A DNA stretch of 64,000 nt from Corylus avellana (lineage: Eukaryota > Streptophyta > Magnoliopsida > Fagales > Betulaceae), in NCBI RefSeq assembly GCF_901000735.1, contig NC_081542.1, positions 31,258,111-31,322,110 of the forward strand, written 5' to 3'. A program made the translations under genes and the position numbers. The notes under the pieces were generated by a model that was given only the letters and a program-made list of their open reading frames with translations, ran no database searches and was not told the origin of the DNA. Shown piece after piece: positions 33,488 through 44,848 of the stretch. Position 1 is the first letter of the stretch. Every line of letters starts with the position of its first letter.

Positions 33488-35098
33488 ATGGGAGTTTTCA
33501 GGCAGGCAATGCTTTCATTGCTCGCAATATTCCTACTCTCCTTGTCATGGCAAGCATTTGGATCACCTTCTTCTTCTTCTAGCTCCTTTATTCGCTGTCT
33601 TTTGAGCCATTCTCAGCCCTGTCATCCAATCTCTCGAGCAATAAATACTCCCAACAAATCCTCCTACTCCTCTGTTTTGCAATCTTACATCCGAAACCTT
33701 CGATTCAACACCTCCACAACCCACAAGCCTTTCCTCATTCTCACTGCTCTGCATGAATCCCATATCCAAGCAGCCGTGCTTTGTGCTCAAAAGCATAATC
33801 TGCAGATGAAAATTCGAAGCGGCGGCCATGACTACGAGGGCGTCTCGTACGTTTCCCAAGTCGCGTTCTTTATTCTTGACATGTTCAATCTCCGTTCCAT
33901 TCACATTGATGTGGGGAGTGAGACCGCTTGGGTGCAGGCCGGAGCAACTCTCGGCGAAGTTTACTACAGAATTGCTGAGAAAAGTAAGAAACATGGTTTT
34001 CCGGCAGGTGTTTGTCCGACTGTCGGTGTCGGAGGGCATTTCGGCGGCGGCGGTTACGGCAATTTGATGAGAAAGTACGGCCTCTCGGTGGATAACATTG
34101 TTGATGCGAAGCTAGTTGATGTTAATGGCAGACTTCTTGACAGAAAATCCATGGGAGAAGATTTGTTTTGGGCTGTTCGAGGCGGCGGAGCAGCGAGCTT
34201 CGGCGTCATCCTTTCGTATAAAATCAGGCTCGTTCGCGTACCGGAAACGGTAACTGTTTTCCGGGTAGCGAAGACATTGGAAGAGAATGCCACCGACATC
34301 GTGCATAGGTGGCAGACTGTTGCAGATAAGCTGGATAACAACCTTTTCATCAGGCTATTTCTGGACGTGGTAAATATTGGAACCCATGGGAAGAAGACCG
34401 GCAGGGCTACGTTCCTCGCCTTGTTCCTCGGAGACTCCAAAAAACTTGTCTCCGTCATGAGCAAGAGCTTCCCCGAAATGGGTTTGAAGAAATCGGATTG
34501 CAATGAAACGACATGGCTCCAATCCGTGCTTTTCTGGACCAACTTCCCCCTCAGCACCGCAGACGACGTTTTGCTCCGTCGAATACCTCAAACGTTAACT
34601 TACTTGAAGAGGAAATCGGATTATGTGAAGGAGCCCATTTCAAAGGAAGGGTTGGAGGTTATTTGGAAGCGATTGATTGAGCTGAATGCCGTGATACTCA
34701 TATTCAATCCCTACGGCGGAAGAATGGGTGAGATTCCGGCGGAGGAAACTCCGTTCCCACATCGGGCGGGGAATCTAGCGAAGATTCAGTACGTAGTAAA
34801 TTGGAATGAGGCCGGGAAGGAGGTGACGGATTACTACATAAACTTGACGAGAAAGCTTTACCGTTACATGACTCCATTTGTGTCCAAGAATCCAAGGGAA
34901 GCATATTTCAACTACAAAGATCTTGACTTGGGCATCAACCATAACGGCAACAAAAGCCACCGACAAGGAAGAGTTTATGGGATCAAGTATTTCAAGGGTA
35001 ATTTCAAGAGGTTGGTGAAGATTAAGACAAAGGTTGATCCTGGAAACTTCTTTAGGAATGAACAAAGCATCCCTACTCTTCCATATTCACGGAAGTAG
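33488..35098 (+). CDS. Berberine-bridge-enzyme-like FAD-linked oxidase, intact, intronless
   Basis: The 536-residue product fits the family length. It starts with a signal peptide (MGVFRQAMLSLLAIFLLSLS, cut probably after AFG near residue 26), so it should enter the secretory pathway. A PCMH-type FAD-binding domain follows. His114 in RSGGHDYEG and Cys176 in GVCPTVGVGG are the two residues that anchor FAD covalently in bicovalent family members. The C-terminal BBE domain is present (YFNYKDLDLG near 475, then NFFRNEQSIP). Plant relatives oxidise alkaloids, monolignols, cellodextrins or oligogalacturonides; the substrate cannot be told from sequence alone. The start at 33488 is chosen because the signal peptide follows at once and a TATA box lies just upstream. 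No frameshift or stop is seen. It is the only apparently intact host gene in the window. Confidence 0.95.
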   Translation: MGVFRQAMLSLLAIFLLSLSWQAFGSPSSSSSSFIRCLLSHSQPCHPISRAINTPNKSSYSSVLQSYIRNLRFNTSTTHKPFLILTALHESHIQAAVLCAQKHNLQMKIRSGGHDYEGVSYVSQVAFFILDMFNLRSIHIDVGSETAWVQAGATLGEVYYRIAEKSKKHGFPAGVCPTVGVGGHFGGGGYGNLMRKYGLSVDNIVDAKLVDVNGRLLDRKSMGEDLFWAVRGGGAASFGVILSYKIRLVRVPETVTVFRVAKTLEENATDIVHRWQTVADKLDNNLFIRLFLDVVNIGTHGKKTGRATFLALFLGDSKKLVSVMSKSFPEMGLKKSDCNETTWLQSVLFWTNFPLSTADDVLLRRIPQTLTYLKRKSDYVKEPISKEGLEVIWKRLIELNAVILIFNPYGGRMGEIPAEETPFPHRAGNLAKIQYVVNWNEAGKEVTDYYINLTRKLYRYMTPFVSKNPREAYFNYKDLDLGINHNGNKSHRQGRVYGIKYFKGNFKRLVKIKTKVDPGNFFRNEQSIPTLPYSRK

Positions 35099-35515
35099 CT
35101 TAATTGGTGTCTAGAATTTGTTGTTTAGTTAAATCATTTCCTGAAAACTTAGTTGATTATTGCAAAATAATTGAAGTCTTCGTTGGAAAAACAAAGATAT
35201 GTCGAAGTAAAATGTGTTTAAAGTTTTCGTCAGACTATGGCATGGACTTGCAGTTCTTTTCATTTCTAGAATGACGGACAAACCCATAAATGAGCTGTCC
35301 TGAATGAGTAGTATTCGAAATAATTTGATGTTTCTTGCTGTCAAAATCAGTATCTCTTTATGTTTGTCGTCCCAACTACCCGGCACGCACAGACTATGCT
35401 CAGAATCAGTAGGCCTCATATCTGTCTAGACCATCAAACAAATTAGGGAATCACGATGTCTTAGGTGTCATGTTAAAGTGAGGGCAAATGTTATTTTTCA
35501 TTTTCCTCACCATCT

Positions 35516-35546
<31 letters not shown>

Positions 35547-35724
35547 TTTTTTTTTTTTAAATCTCAAAATGTTGGAAGAGGGAAGATGGTGGGGAGATGG
35601 TGAGGGGAATTTTATCAAGTTTTAATTTTTTATGTTATATGTTAATGAAGATTCCGAGAGGTCGTGACTTAGTAATTTGAGAGATGTAATTTGAAAAAGA
35701 AAAAGAAAAGACGGGATAAGAGCT
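35099..35724. other. 3' flank of the BBE-like gene with a CT microsatellite hairpin
   Basis: No gene is seen. A (TC)n run at about 35513-35538 and a poly(T) are enclosed by an inverted pair, CCTCACCATCTTC on the left and GAAGATGGTGGGGAGATGGTGAGG on the right (about 35505-35606). This could be a small foldback element. Confidence 0.55.
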
Positions 35725-36233
35725 TGTTGGGGTGTATCGATGGGGGATAGCTCCAATGCCTAGCTAAGTCAGTTGAGGGTTTTTCACATAGGGACAAAGT
35801 GAGCAAAGAGAGATTGAGTGTGATTAACCAAATATCTGGTTGGAGCTTCCTTTTTATAAGCATCAAGTAGCGATTAGTGTCACTGAATTCTAAGCCATGT
35901 TCCTGAAGATTCACTGTGCGCAATGCTGAAGTGGTGGATAATGGGATCGTGGGTTAGATCATGGGATCGTGGAGTTTGACGATGTCTCGGTCACGTTCGT
36001 GCAGAATGTGGGTTGGTGCTCTTAGTTCGGGCACGTTTACACGTGGCTCAGCTTGGCGCTATATGCTTTGCCATGTTCATTGTGAACGTGGCTTTCCTCC
36101 ATTAAATGCTGGTTTCCCATTTTACCCTTTATTGGCTAGTATGATAAAGATTTGGGCCTCTTGTTCATGGGCGTGCCTAATAGTGTTGGTTTGGGGGCCC
36201 ATTTTGGCATTGTGGCTGATCAATTACCCAACA
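35725..36233 (-). mobile_element. Possible solo LTR
   Basis: On the minus strand a 509-bp stretch begins TGTTGGGTAATTGATC and ends ACACCCCAACA, giving short inverted TGTTGGG/CCCAACA termini. A TATA-like ATAAAAAG lies near 35855. The flanking pentamers (GAGCT and CTTAC) do not match, so LTR identity is not secured. Confidence 0.4.
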
Positions 36234-38990
36234 CTTACTCCCTAATTTCCTTGTCTGAGTTGACTATGAAAATTTTATGCTTTCAGAATGGATCGTTTTT
36301 TGTTTTACCGACCTATGCTCGGTATTGACTTTTTTCTTTGATCAGTCTTTTAAGACGAATGATGTGGTCTTTTGTGTGCAAAAATACAATAATAAAATTA
36401 CTACTCCCAATAGAACGAATCTTTATAAGATAGGACTATATAGAGGGTATTGAACCTCAATGACTGTGTATGTGTTGTTATCAAGCTTGTTAAGATCAAA
36501 TATAACTTAATTAAAATAAGTTTGTTTTGATTTTGTTTTTAAACTAAATGCATAAGAGTAAAAGTAAAAATAAATAGTGATGAGAGATAGAATAGGGGGT
36601 TGATTTCACCACTAACCGAATAACAATGGTCAATCATAAATTAATAAGAGAAATTCATATTAAATATGAAATAGGGCCCATCTCACTCTAGTAGTCAAGA
36701 AATTACCATCATTAAGAAATAAGTATAATCCATCTTTAGTTGGCATGAACCGTTCACTTAACCACTAAGATGCGGTACGATCCGTCTTCCCTAGGTATGG
36801 ACTATCTAATTCCTTAATAGGATATATGATGAGTGCCAAATATTACATATTTGGGCCCCTTAATTTATATTAATTAACCATTTAGCTGTGTTGTTATCTA
36901 ATGTTTTATTTTAGTTTTGTGTTCTAGTGTTTTGTAAGTTGTTGAAGAGAAATTGCAGCTTTAAAGGAAAAATTGCAAAGTTTGAAAAAAAGAACACTTT
37001 GAGAAGGCGTAAATGATGTGGTTAAGTTTAACCAAATCAAGGAAATGATTAAATCGAAATTTCTCTAATTGGAGTCAAAATCGCATTGGATTCAAATTCA
37101 GATTCTGCACATATCTCAGTATTTTGACCATAACTTTTCGTTTAAGTATCAGATTGAGGTGATTCTAGCAGCATTGGAAAGCTAACTCAAAATACTACAA
37201 TTTATTATGAAATAAGATTTCCTAATTCGGACGTTTTCTATGCAAAAATCATGCCGTAATATAAGAACGCAAATTTAGACGAATCCTATTCCGATTTGAA
37301 CTCCAATTGCTTCCTAATTTGATTGGGAGACAGACCTCTGAATTTCCTAGGATTACTAGGGCTTCTAGGACTTTCCTAAGCCCTATAAATAGACCTCTAT
37401 GCCTTTAAGAAAAAGAAACAAATCCCAGATAACAAAATTTCACAGTTTTTCTCCTTAGTTTAGTTTAGGTTTTATTTTTATGTGGAGTTAATTCCCAACA
37501 AAGGTTGCGGATGAAGTCGCACCGATGAAGAATAACATTGCTTTATTATAAGTCTTTATTATTTTGATTTTATTGGTTTTATATTTCAATTATTTTACTT
37601 ATTTCATTTGTGTTGAATGATTTTTTGATATCTTTTGTGATTCAAGGATACACTTGATGATTTAGGATAATTTCACATAATTGATTGCTTGGTTTCATAT
37701 GCCTAAAAATTGGATATTCCTTGTGATTTGTTCTTCGGATACATTTGGCATTTCAATTAAATTTGGATTCCTTTTGTAATTTGGTCAATGAATGGATATA
37801 TGAGATGCTTTTGATTAATTCTTTGAAGCATAGTAAAACATATCTAAGATTTTAATTGTGAGAATTTCGGATTGAATATTGATGATCATAGAGTATGTTA
37901 GGATTTCGTGAGTATGAATTCCCAAACCTTAGTACCTTTATCTTTCATTTTACTTTATTTAGTTTATGTTGTCTTTTAGTTTTAAAAACCCAAATTCAAA
38001 ACCCTTTTAGAACTAGGTTAGGACTTAATTAGTTTAGACTTAAATTTGTTATTAAAAAACACAATTCCCTGTGGGTTCAACCTCGCACTTGCAAAACATT
38101 ATATTGCAAACGATTCGTGCACTTTCGAGTATATTAAAATTGACACAACAATACACACAATCAAGGGAATAATATAACCCATCTTTGTTTGGCATGAACT
38201 GTCTACCTAAATTACACTAAACTAGGGTATAGTACAATCCGTCTTCCCTAGACATGACCTATCTAACCATCTTAATCATATGTCAATTAAAACCATCGTC
38301 TAACAATCATTCATATAATCACAGAAAATATGAAGGATTAAATTCAATCAATATAAAAGACTTTCTAAGACAAAAGAAGAATTCATAATGATTGAATATA
38401 AACATTAAGACAATTCTCACAATTATACAACCATCATGCATATAGAAAAATCCAAATTAAAATACAATTAATCCATTGTTACTTGGAAAGGGCTACATCA
38501 ATGCCTTATTACATAATTAGCCGCTCATCCTGGTGCTGGGATGCCCTCCTAGTGCTGGGATGCCCTCCTACTATGTTCCTCTTCTCTTCAACTCTCCAAG
38601 CCTTCAAGAAGATTTTTTATATCTAAAACTAAGCTCCCCTCTCTATAAGGCTTAGAGGTCTATTTATAGGAGTAGAAGAAGCCCAAGAAACCCTAAAAGC
38701 CCTAGGAAAACCGTAGGTCAGTCTCCTAGTCCAAGTAGGAGACAGAAATCCTTGTCCCAGGTGGATTTGGAGTTCTTGCCGTGTGTTGGACTTTGAGTGC
38801 GCTCAAGCCCAACGGGAATGCTCTCGAGCGCATGTGCGCTTGAGCTTAGTTGTGGGGGCGCTCGAGCTAAATCATGCACCAAATAGAGCCACTTTGACAA
38901 AGAATCATGCAATAGATATCATTAGAAAAATATAGTATCACCTTAAATCAATATCATGTTCACACTCCCTTGCCAAAAAATATTGTGCCC
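36234..38990. other. LTR-retrotransposon debris with a nested solo LTR
   Basis: No coding frame is supported. A phrase meaning roughly CCATCTTTAGTTGGCATGAA followed by GATCCGTCTTCCCTAGG occurs near 36730-36810 and again near 38178-38260, on either side of the inserted solo LTR. At 38640-38670 a minus-strand TATAAATAGACCTCTAAGCC resembles the promoter of that solo LTR. A 22-bp unit, CTGGTGCTGGGATGCCCTCC-like, is duplicated at about 38530-38572. CGCTCGAGC/GCGCTTGAGC phrases lie at 38797-38870. Confidence 0.5.
36827..38150 (+). mobile_element. Probable solo LTR of 1.3 kb
   Basis: It begins TGATGAGTGCCAAAT and ends TTGACACAACA. The flanking pentamers ATATA (36822-36826) and ATACA (38151-38155) agree at four of five bases. 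A TATA box (CCTATAAATAGACC near 37383) and an AATTCCCTGTGGGTTC phrase near the end are typical of plant gypsy-type LTRs. No internal domain is attached. Confidence 0.6.
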
Positions 38991-40440
38991 CCCTCAAAAA
39001 ATTTGGAGGAAAGATGTAAAAAGAGTATTGCAAGAGAAGATTTGAAGGTAGTCGAACATAGTTTCCTATGTTTTGTTACAGGAAATTGGTTTCCAAACCA
39101 ATATATATATATACACACGCAAAGCAATCAACTCCAAAGCCACGAACGGGGCGATAAGAACCCACAAATTTCCGAAAGTTACATGTTTTCTGATACTTTA
39201 AACCGTCAAAGATGAAACAGATAGTTAGGATCAAACCACCGGTCAAGTACCCTTCAAAATAAATGTAATTCCACAAACCTTTACCACATCAATTGCAGAA
39301 TCAAAGACTTGATATCACGCCAATTAAACCATTGATTCCACAGAGAGGAAGTGAGGAACCAAGAAACCTTCGTTCTTATAAGTCAACCACATAAAGTAAT
39401 TTGACAAAAAAAGTAAAAAATAGCAGAAAGAGAATATATTTCGCAAGTGCCACTATTCAACAATCAAAATCATATATCAGGCTTAAAATTCCAATTAACA
39501 GCAAATCCAATGCAAATTAATCTGTCAAAAGCCACAATATTTTTCAAGATTCACGCCCTTAGATCAAACACAATCAAACCAAACCAAAAGAAAAAAAAAA
39601 AAAAATACCCACAAGATTACTCAAAAAACCATCCAAACCCACAAAATTCCTATAATCTTAAAAAACGTAAAAACCCACGAATTGTGAACCTCTACCCTTC
39701 AGACAATTGACACTCACAAACCAGTCATTTCCATTAGAAACTATCAAATGCTGGCAAACTTTTATATGTTAAATTTAAAGCAATACCTTATCAGAAAAAT
39801 CTAGAAGGTTTGGTTGAGGATGCTCAGCAAATCTGGTCCCCGGTCACTCCACCACCTCAAGAAAGGGTCCCAAGCCTGAATTGCATAAGAGAAGAACCAT
39901 TAAACGAAATACACGGTGGAGGATGAGAGAGAGGGAAAGAATAATAACAAACCTGCAGGTTCTAGGATGCTGGCCACGGATTGCGGAGGAGATCAGAGGG
40001 AGAACGTGAGAGATCGAAGAAGAAGATGAAGAGACCCAACGTGAGTGCCGATTGCAGTTAAGATCAGAGGGAAACGTGAGAGATGAAGAAGAGGGAAAGG
40101 TGAGAGACGAAGAAGAGGGAAAATTCCTAATCTGCAGAGACAAAGTAGAATAGGGGAAAGAGGGAAAAGAAAATTAGGGAAAAGGGAATAAGGCCAGCGC
40201 CAAAAATTTTTCAGTCCAACGCCAAAATGTTTTGTGCCAGCGCCAAAATGTTTCACGGGTGACCCAACTTGAAATTTTTTTTTTTTTTTAAAAAAAGTTA
40301 TTTTAATTTTTTTAAAATAATTTTAATTAAAATTAAGGGTAAATTTAGAATTTTATCAAGGTATAAGGCTATAAAGGACATTTTATCATTTTTAGGGTAA
40401 AAGATAATTGACGTGATATTTATCTTATAATTAATTAATA
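38991..40440 (-). other. Cargo or leader segment of a CACTA-family element, splice-like structure
   Basis: On the minus strand 40260-39790 looks like a plant 5' region. GGCGCTGGC/TTTTGGCGTTGG repeats are followed by a pyrimidine-rich tract ending CTGCAG, then a Ser/Pro/His-rich stretch with CTTCTTCATC repeats, a donor after AACCTGCAG (about 39952), an acceptor ATTCAG (about 39878), and a third segment ending before GTATTG near 39785. No protein family is recognised. The segment 40300-40400 is closely similar to 7050-7135 in the first CACTA element. From 38991 to 39780 nothing definite is seen. Confidence 0.4.
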
Positions 40441-40745
40441 ATTGAACATTTTAAGATAATATATATTTCACATTTTAACGCCAAATCCTAATGGAGGGAG
40501 ATATTGCGTCAAATTATATGTTCGATGAGTGAAATATTAAATATGTTTTTATTATTAAAATATTAACTACAAATTCAAAATTAATACATTTTTAGTATAA
40601 AATATCATTAAGGTGATATTTATCTTATAATTAATTATTAGCTTAAATTTTTAAGATATGTAGTAATTTAACATTTTAACGCCAAACCCGAATGGAGGGG
40701 GATATTGCATGAAATTCGATGTTCGATAGGTGAAATATTCTTGAA
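40441..40745. repeat. Tandem duplication of about 165-180 bp
   Basis: The phrases TTATCTTATAATTAATTA, CATTTTAACGCCAAA and GATATTGC...TTCGAT(G/A)(A/G)GTGAAATATT occur twice, near 40421-40540 and 40617-40740. Confidence 0.7.
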
Positions 40746-40794
40746 CTTGTCACTATTGATATAACTAATATATAAAGATAATACAAAATCCAAA

Positions 40795-41470
40795 GAGTTT
40801 AATAGATCATTTGATCGCATTACGATTGATCAGACTAGTATGTAATAGTATCGATCGGAATTGATCTTATCAGATGTTCGATTGAACCTTCAATCATTTC
40901 AAGTTCTATTGATTGTATCCCGATCAATATAACTAATGCACTAATATAATATAAAATGCTTAGAGTTCAATTAAATGTTCAATCAAACATTTAATTTGTT
41001 TAAAGTTTGTTCGATCATTTGATCTTATCATGATCGATCGAATGAATGCACTAGCTAGGACCAATCGGATGTATGATCAAACATTCAATTTCAATTGTTT
41101 CAATCATTTGTTCGTATCACGATCAATCGAACTAATTCATTATGATTGATCGGATATTCGATAAAACCTTCAATTTCAATTGTTTCAATTTTGATCGATC
41201 ATTTAATCCTATCACAATTGATCGAACAAATGCACTAGGATCAATCGGATGTTTGAACGAACCTTTAATTTCAATTGTTTCAATTTTGATCGTCACTTGA
41301 TCCTATCGCGATCAATCAAACTAATTCACTAGGATCGATGGGATGTTCGATCGAACCTTCAATTTGTTTCAAGTTTGATCGATCATTTGATCTTATCATG
41401 ATCAATCGAACTAATTCACTAGGATCGATCGGATGTTAAATCGAATCTTCAATTTGTGTCAAGTTTGTTG
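40795..41470. repeat. GATCGATC-type tandem array (second copy)
   Basis: Imperfect repeats of GATCGATCATTTGATC, TATCATGATCGATCGAA and AGGATCGATCGGATGTT, related to the 19385-19985 array. The position just inside the hairpin repeats is the same in both arms, which links the two elements. Confidence 0.8.
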
Positions 41471-42419
41471 CGTGACTACAATAAATTGAAATTAATTTAT
41501 TTTTTTCACTTTTTAAAATTAATTTTAATTTCAAATTAAGAGAAAATTTATAATTTTATAAAAGTTTTGAGGGTATAAAGGACATTTTATCATTTTTAGA
41601 TGCTCAATTGAACCTATAATCTTCAACTTTCATTTGTTTTTTATTTTTTTATTTTTCTACAAGACCATTAGCGTCCACTAAATTGGACACTAACACTACA
41701 AAAAAAAGGGACAGTTTTTGACGTGGCAAACAGTAACCCAACTTTTGCCACATCAATAATTCATGACGTGGCAAAAGTGGCACGTCAACAATTTTTTTTT
41801 TGACGTGTTGAATGTGACACGTCAATATTTATTGACGTGTTACATACAACACGTCAGGATTTCCTAATGTGTTAATATTTGACACGTCAAGAAATTTAAA
41901 TTCAATTTAATTTTTAAAATTTTTTTATTTAAATAACTTAATATTTAAATATTTATTGACGTGGTAAATTTTGACACATCAAGAAATAAATAAATAAATA
42001 TATATATATATATATATCAGGTTTATTTATATTATATATATTTCATCTAATTTTTGTTTTTTATTAGGAAGGATTTTTAAATGAAAATGAGACTCAAAAT
42101 CTTTCCAGATCTTTATTAAATAACTCTGTTGCCGTATTTTAATTATTTGTTTTAAAAAAAATATTAGATAACAAAATTTAATTTGTATATGTATAATTGG
42201 TATATGTTGTCATATATTAAGAGATATATTCCAACCCATTTAAATTTTATAAAACTAGTTAATGCTCTTGTCTCTTATATGCAATGCTTTCACTATATAT
42301 GGTTATTATATGTGCTTTGTATTCTTTAATTTATGGTTATTAATTAATATTACGTAACAAAATATATATGGCTATTAATTAATAATAAAAATTATGCAAT
42401 GCTTTCACTATATATGGTT

Positions 42420-44707
42420 TTTTGAATAAGTAGGACTTTTATTACTCAAACACTATTAGAGGAGGGAGTCTCCCCTATAATGATCTCATGAATACAATCA
42501 GGATATGCAAAATGCCATGTCCACGCTGTGTTCGCCCGAATGGCCATCCTTGCTACCTCATGGGCCGCTTGATTCGCAGACCTTCGAACCGCCATCACCT
42601 TCCAATCATTGAAAGGCTGTAGCAGAATATACCTGTCTTCGATCAAATGCCCAATACCCCTCCCACTAGCATCTCTGCCATTAACAGTGGCCACCATGAG
42701 CTTCGAGTCCCCTTCCAAGATGATCTTCCTTAGTCCCACATCTTTTCCAAATATTAGAGCTTGCCCTCCAGCCCACGCCTCTGCTGCTAGAGGGGAGAGT
42801 CTGCCTGGTTTGACCAAGCTTCGTACGACCAGCACCTGCCCTCGTTCATTGCGAGCCACAACACCCATACCCACCACTCCTTGCTTGGAACAGATCGCCG
42901 TGTCCCAATTGATTTTGATAAACCCCTTTGACGGAGCAGTCTAGCTGGTAACCTCAGCTATCTCTCGGGGAGAAGATGGGTTTGGGGAATTTACGTCCAG
43001 ACGCATAGCCTGCTGCACCAGTGCACTTGGGTGAGAAAATTTGCCTTCATGATTGAACTCGTTACGCCGTAACCAGACGCATCTTGCGATCCCAGCAAAG
43101 AGACCCAGCTCCTCACCATCACACCTCTTTGCCACCAGTTCCACCACATGTCTAAAGGTTGGGCCATCCGGTACCAGCTCTTGAAATTTTTTCAGACTTG
43201 TTCCCCATACATCCCGTGTCGAGGGGCAATCCCATAGGATATGGTATCCAGTTTCTGCATGTAGACCACAAATTGGGCACAATTCATCTTGAAGAACATG
43301 CCGCCTAAGCAGGTTGGCCTTGGTGGGGAGAATCTCCTTACATGCCTTCCACAAAAAATGTTTCTCCACATTCGGGCACTGCACTTTCCAAATTGACTTC
43401 CAGAGATCACACGTTTTCCCCCCATTTGAGCTCCCTGCCTGCTTGAGAAACTCCATTTCCTTGGCCAAATGATATGCTGATTTCACTGTGAACTGACCAT
43501 TAACACTACCTCGCCAGATCACCCTATCAGGTCAGTTAGCGATACTCAAAGGGACTGACAAAATANNNNNNNNNNNNNNNNNNNNNNNNNNNNNNNNNNN
43601 NNNNNNNNNNNNNNNNNNNNNNNNNNNNNNNNNNNNNNNNNNNNNNNNNNNNNNNNNNNNNNNNNNNNNNNNNNNNNNNNNNGGAATCCATTTGTCTCCC
43701 CAAATCCGTGTAGATTCTCCGTTGCCAATCCGTCGATACAAACCCTCCTTGAGAAGGTCACACGATCCCAAAATGCTCCGCCATGCAAAGGAGGGTTTAG
43801 AGCCCAATTTGGCCTCAAGAATTGTTCCATTTGCAAAGTATTTTGCCCTCAAAACCGTGGCCACCAAACTATCGGGCATATACCATAATCGCCAACATTG
43901 TTTCGCAAGAAGGGCCTTGTTGAAACAAAGGAAATCCCAAAAGCCCAAACCTCCTTGAGCTTTTGACATACCCAATTTGCTCCAAGACATCCATGGAATC
44001 TTCGATTCTTCCCACCAAAATTGCTGCATTAGGGAGTTAATTTTATCGCACAAAATTTTGGGAAGCTTGAATACGCTCATGCAATACGTCGGTATTGCTT
44101 GGATCACCGCCTTAAGCATAATCTCTCTCCCTGCTTGAGAAAGGAGTTTTAACTTCCAATCTTGGAGGTTCTTCCAGATTTTATCAAGTATCCCTTTGAA
44201 AGCTTTTGTCCGAGATTTTTCCACCAAAGCCGGGAGGCCCAAATATGTCTCATACCTTTGTGAACTAGGGACACCAGAGGCTGCACGGATGTGTTGTCGA
44301 CGTGCTGACATGGTATTCCGACTAAAATAGATAGCCGTCTTAGATGCATTCAATTTTTGTCCTGAAGCTTCTTCATAGATTCTGAGAATGGAAGACAATT
44401 TTTCCCAATGTTCCAAGTCAACTCTACAAAATAGTAAACAATCATCAGCAAAAAATAAATGGTTGATGCGGGTCCCCTCTTAGAGGTGGGAACCCCGGTC
44501 AACACACCTTCCCTATCCACCTTGTCAAGTAAGGAACTCAATGCCTTGGCACAAAGCAAAAACAAATACGGTGAAAGAGGGTCACCTTGCCGTATGCCTC
44601 GGGTTGGGACAATTTTTCTTGTAGGGAAGCCGTTAACTAACACTTCAAAATTCGTCGTTGTTACACACTCCATTATCAATTTGACCCAAGTGGGTGCAAA
44701 TTGATAT
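42420..44707 (-). mobile_element. 5'-truncated LINE with reverse transcriptase C-terminus and RNase H
   Basis: A 21-bp identical target duplication lies at 42399-42419 and 44708-44728. Read leftward, the fragment starts in the reverse transcriptase palm (GIRQGDPLSPYLF) with a frame slip at the catalytic FADD region. It continues through the thumb and linker (SSQRYETYLGLPALV), a zinc-binding zf-RVT domain (CPICGLHAETGYHILWDCP) and an RNase H-like domain (NWDTA, AEAWAGGQAL, EGDSKLMV). Stops fall near 43531 and 42941, and a gap of 117 N hides part of the linker. 5' truncation with a long target repeat is standard for LINE target-primed insertion. The short T run at 42420 is the remnant of the poly(A) tail. 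Confidence 0.9.
43566..43682. other. Assembly gap (117 N) within LINE
   Basis: The open frame continues on both sides of the N run, so the missing DNA is LINE sequence. Confidence 0.95.
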
Positions 44708-44848
44708 ATGCTTTCACTATATATGGTTATTATATATATGTGCTTTATATTCTTTAATTTATGGCTATTAATTAATAGTAGGTAACAAAATATATATGGT
44801 TATTCATTAAAGTGATATAGTATTAATACATATCACGTTTTCAATATT

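Noticed and set aside
33563..35065. Several minus-strand open frames of 60-170 codons
   Set aside because: Antisense shadows of the BBE-like gene.
32901..39000. Left end of the second large CACTA
   Set aside because: I searched for CACTACAA preceded by ACG and found none.
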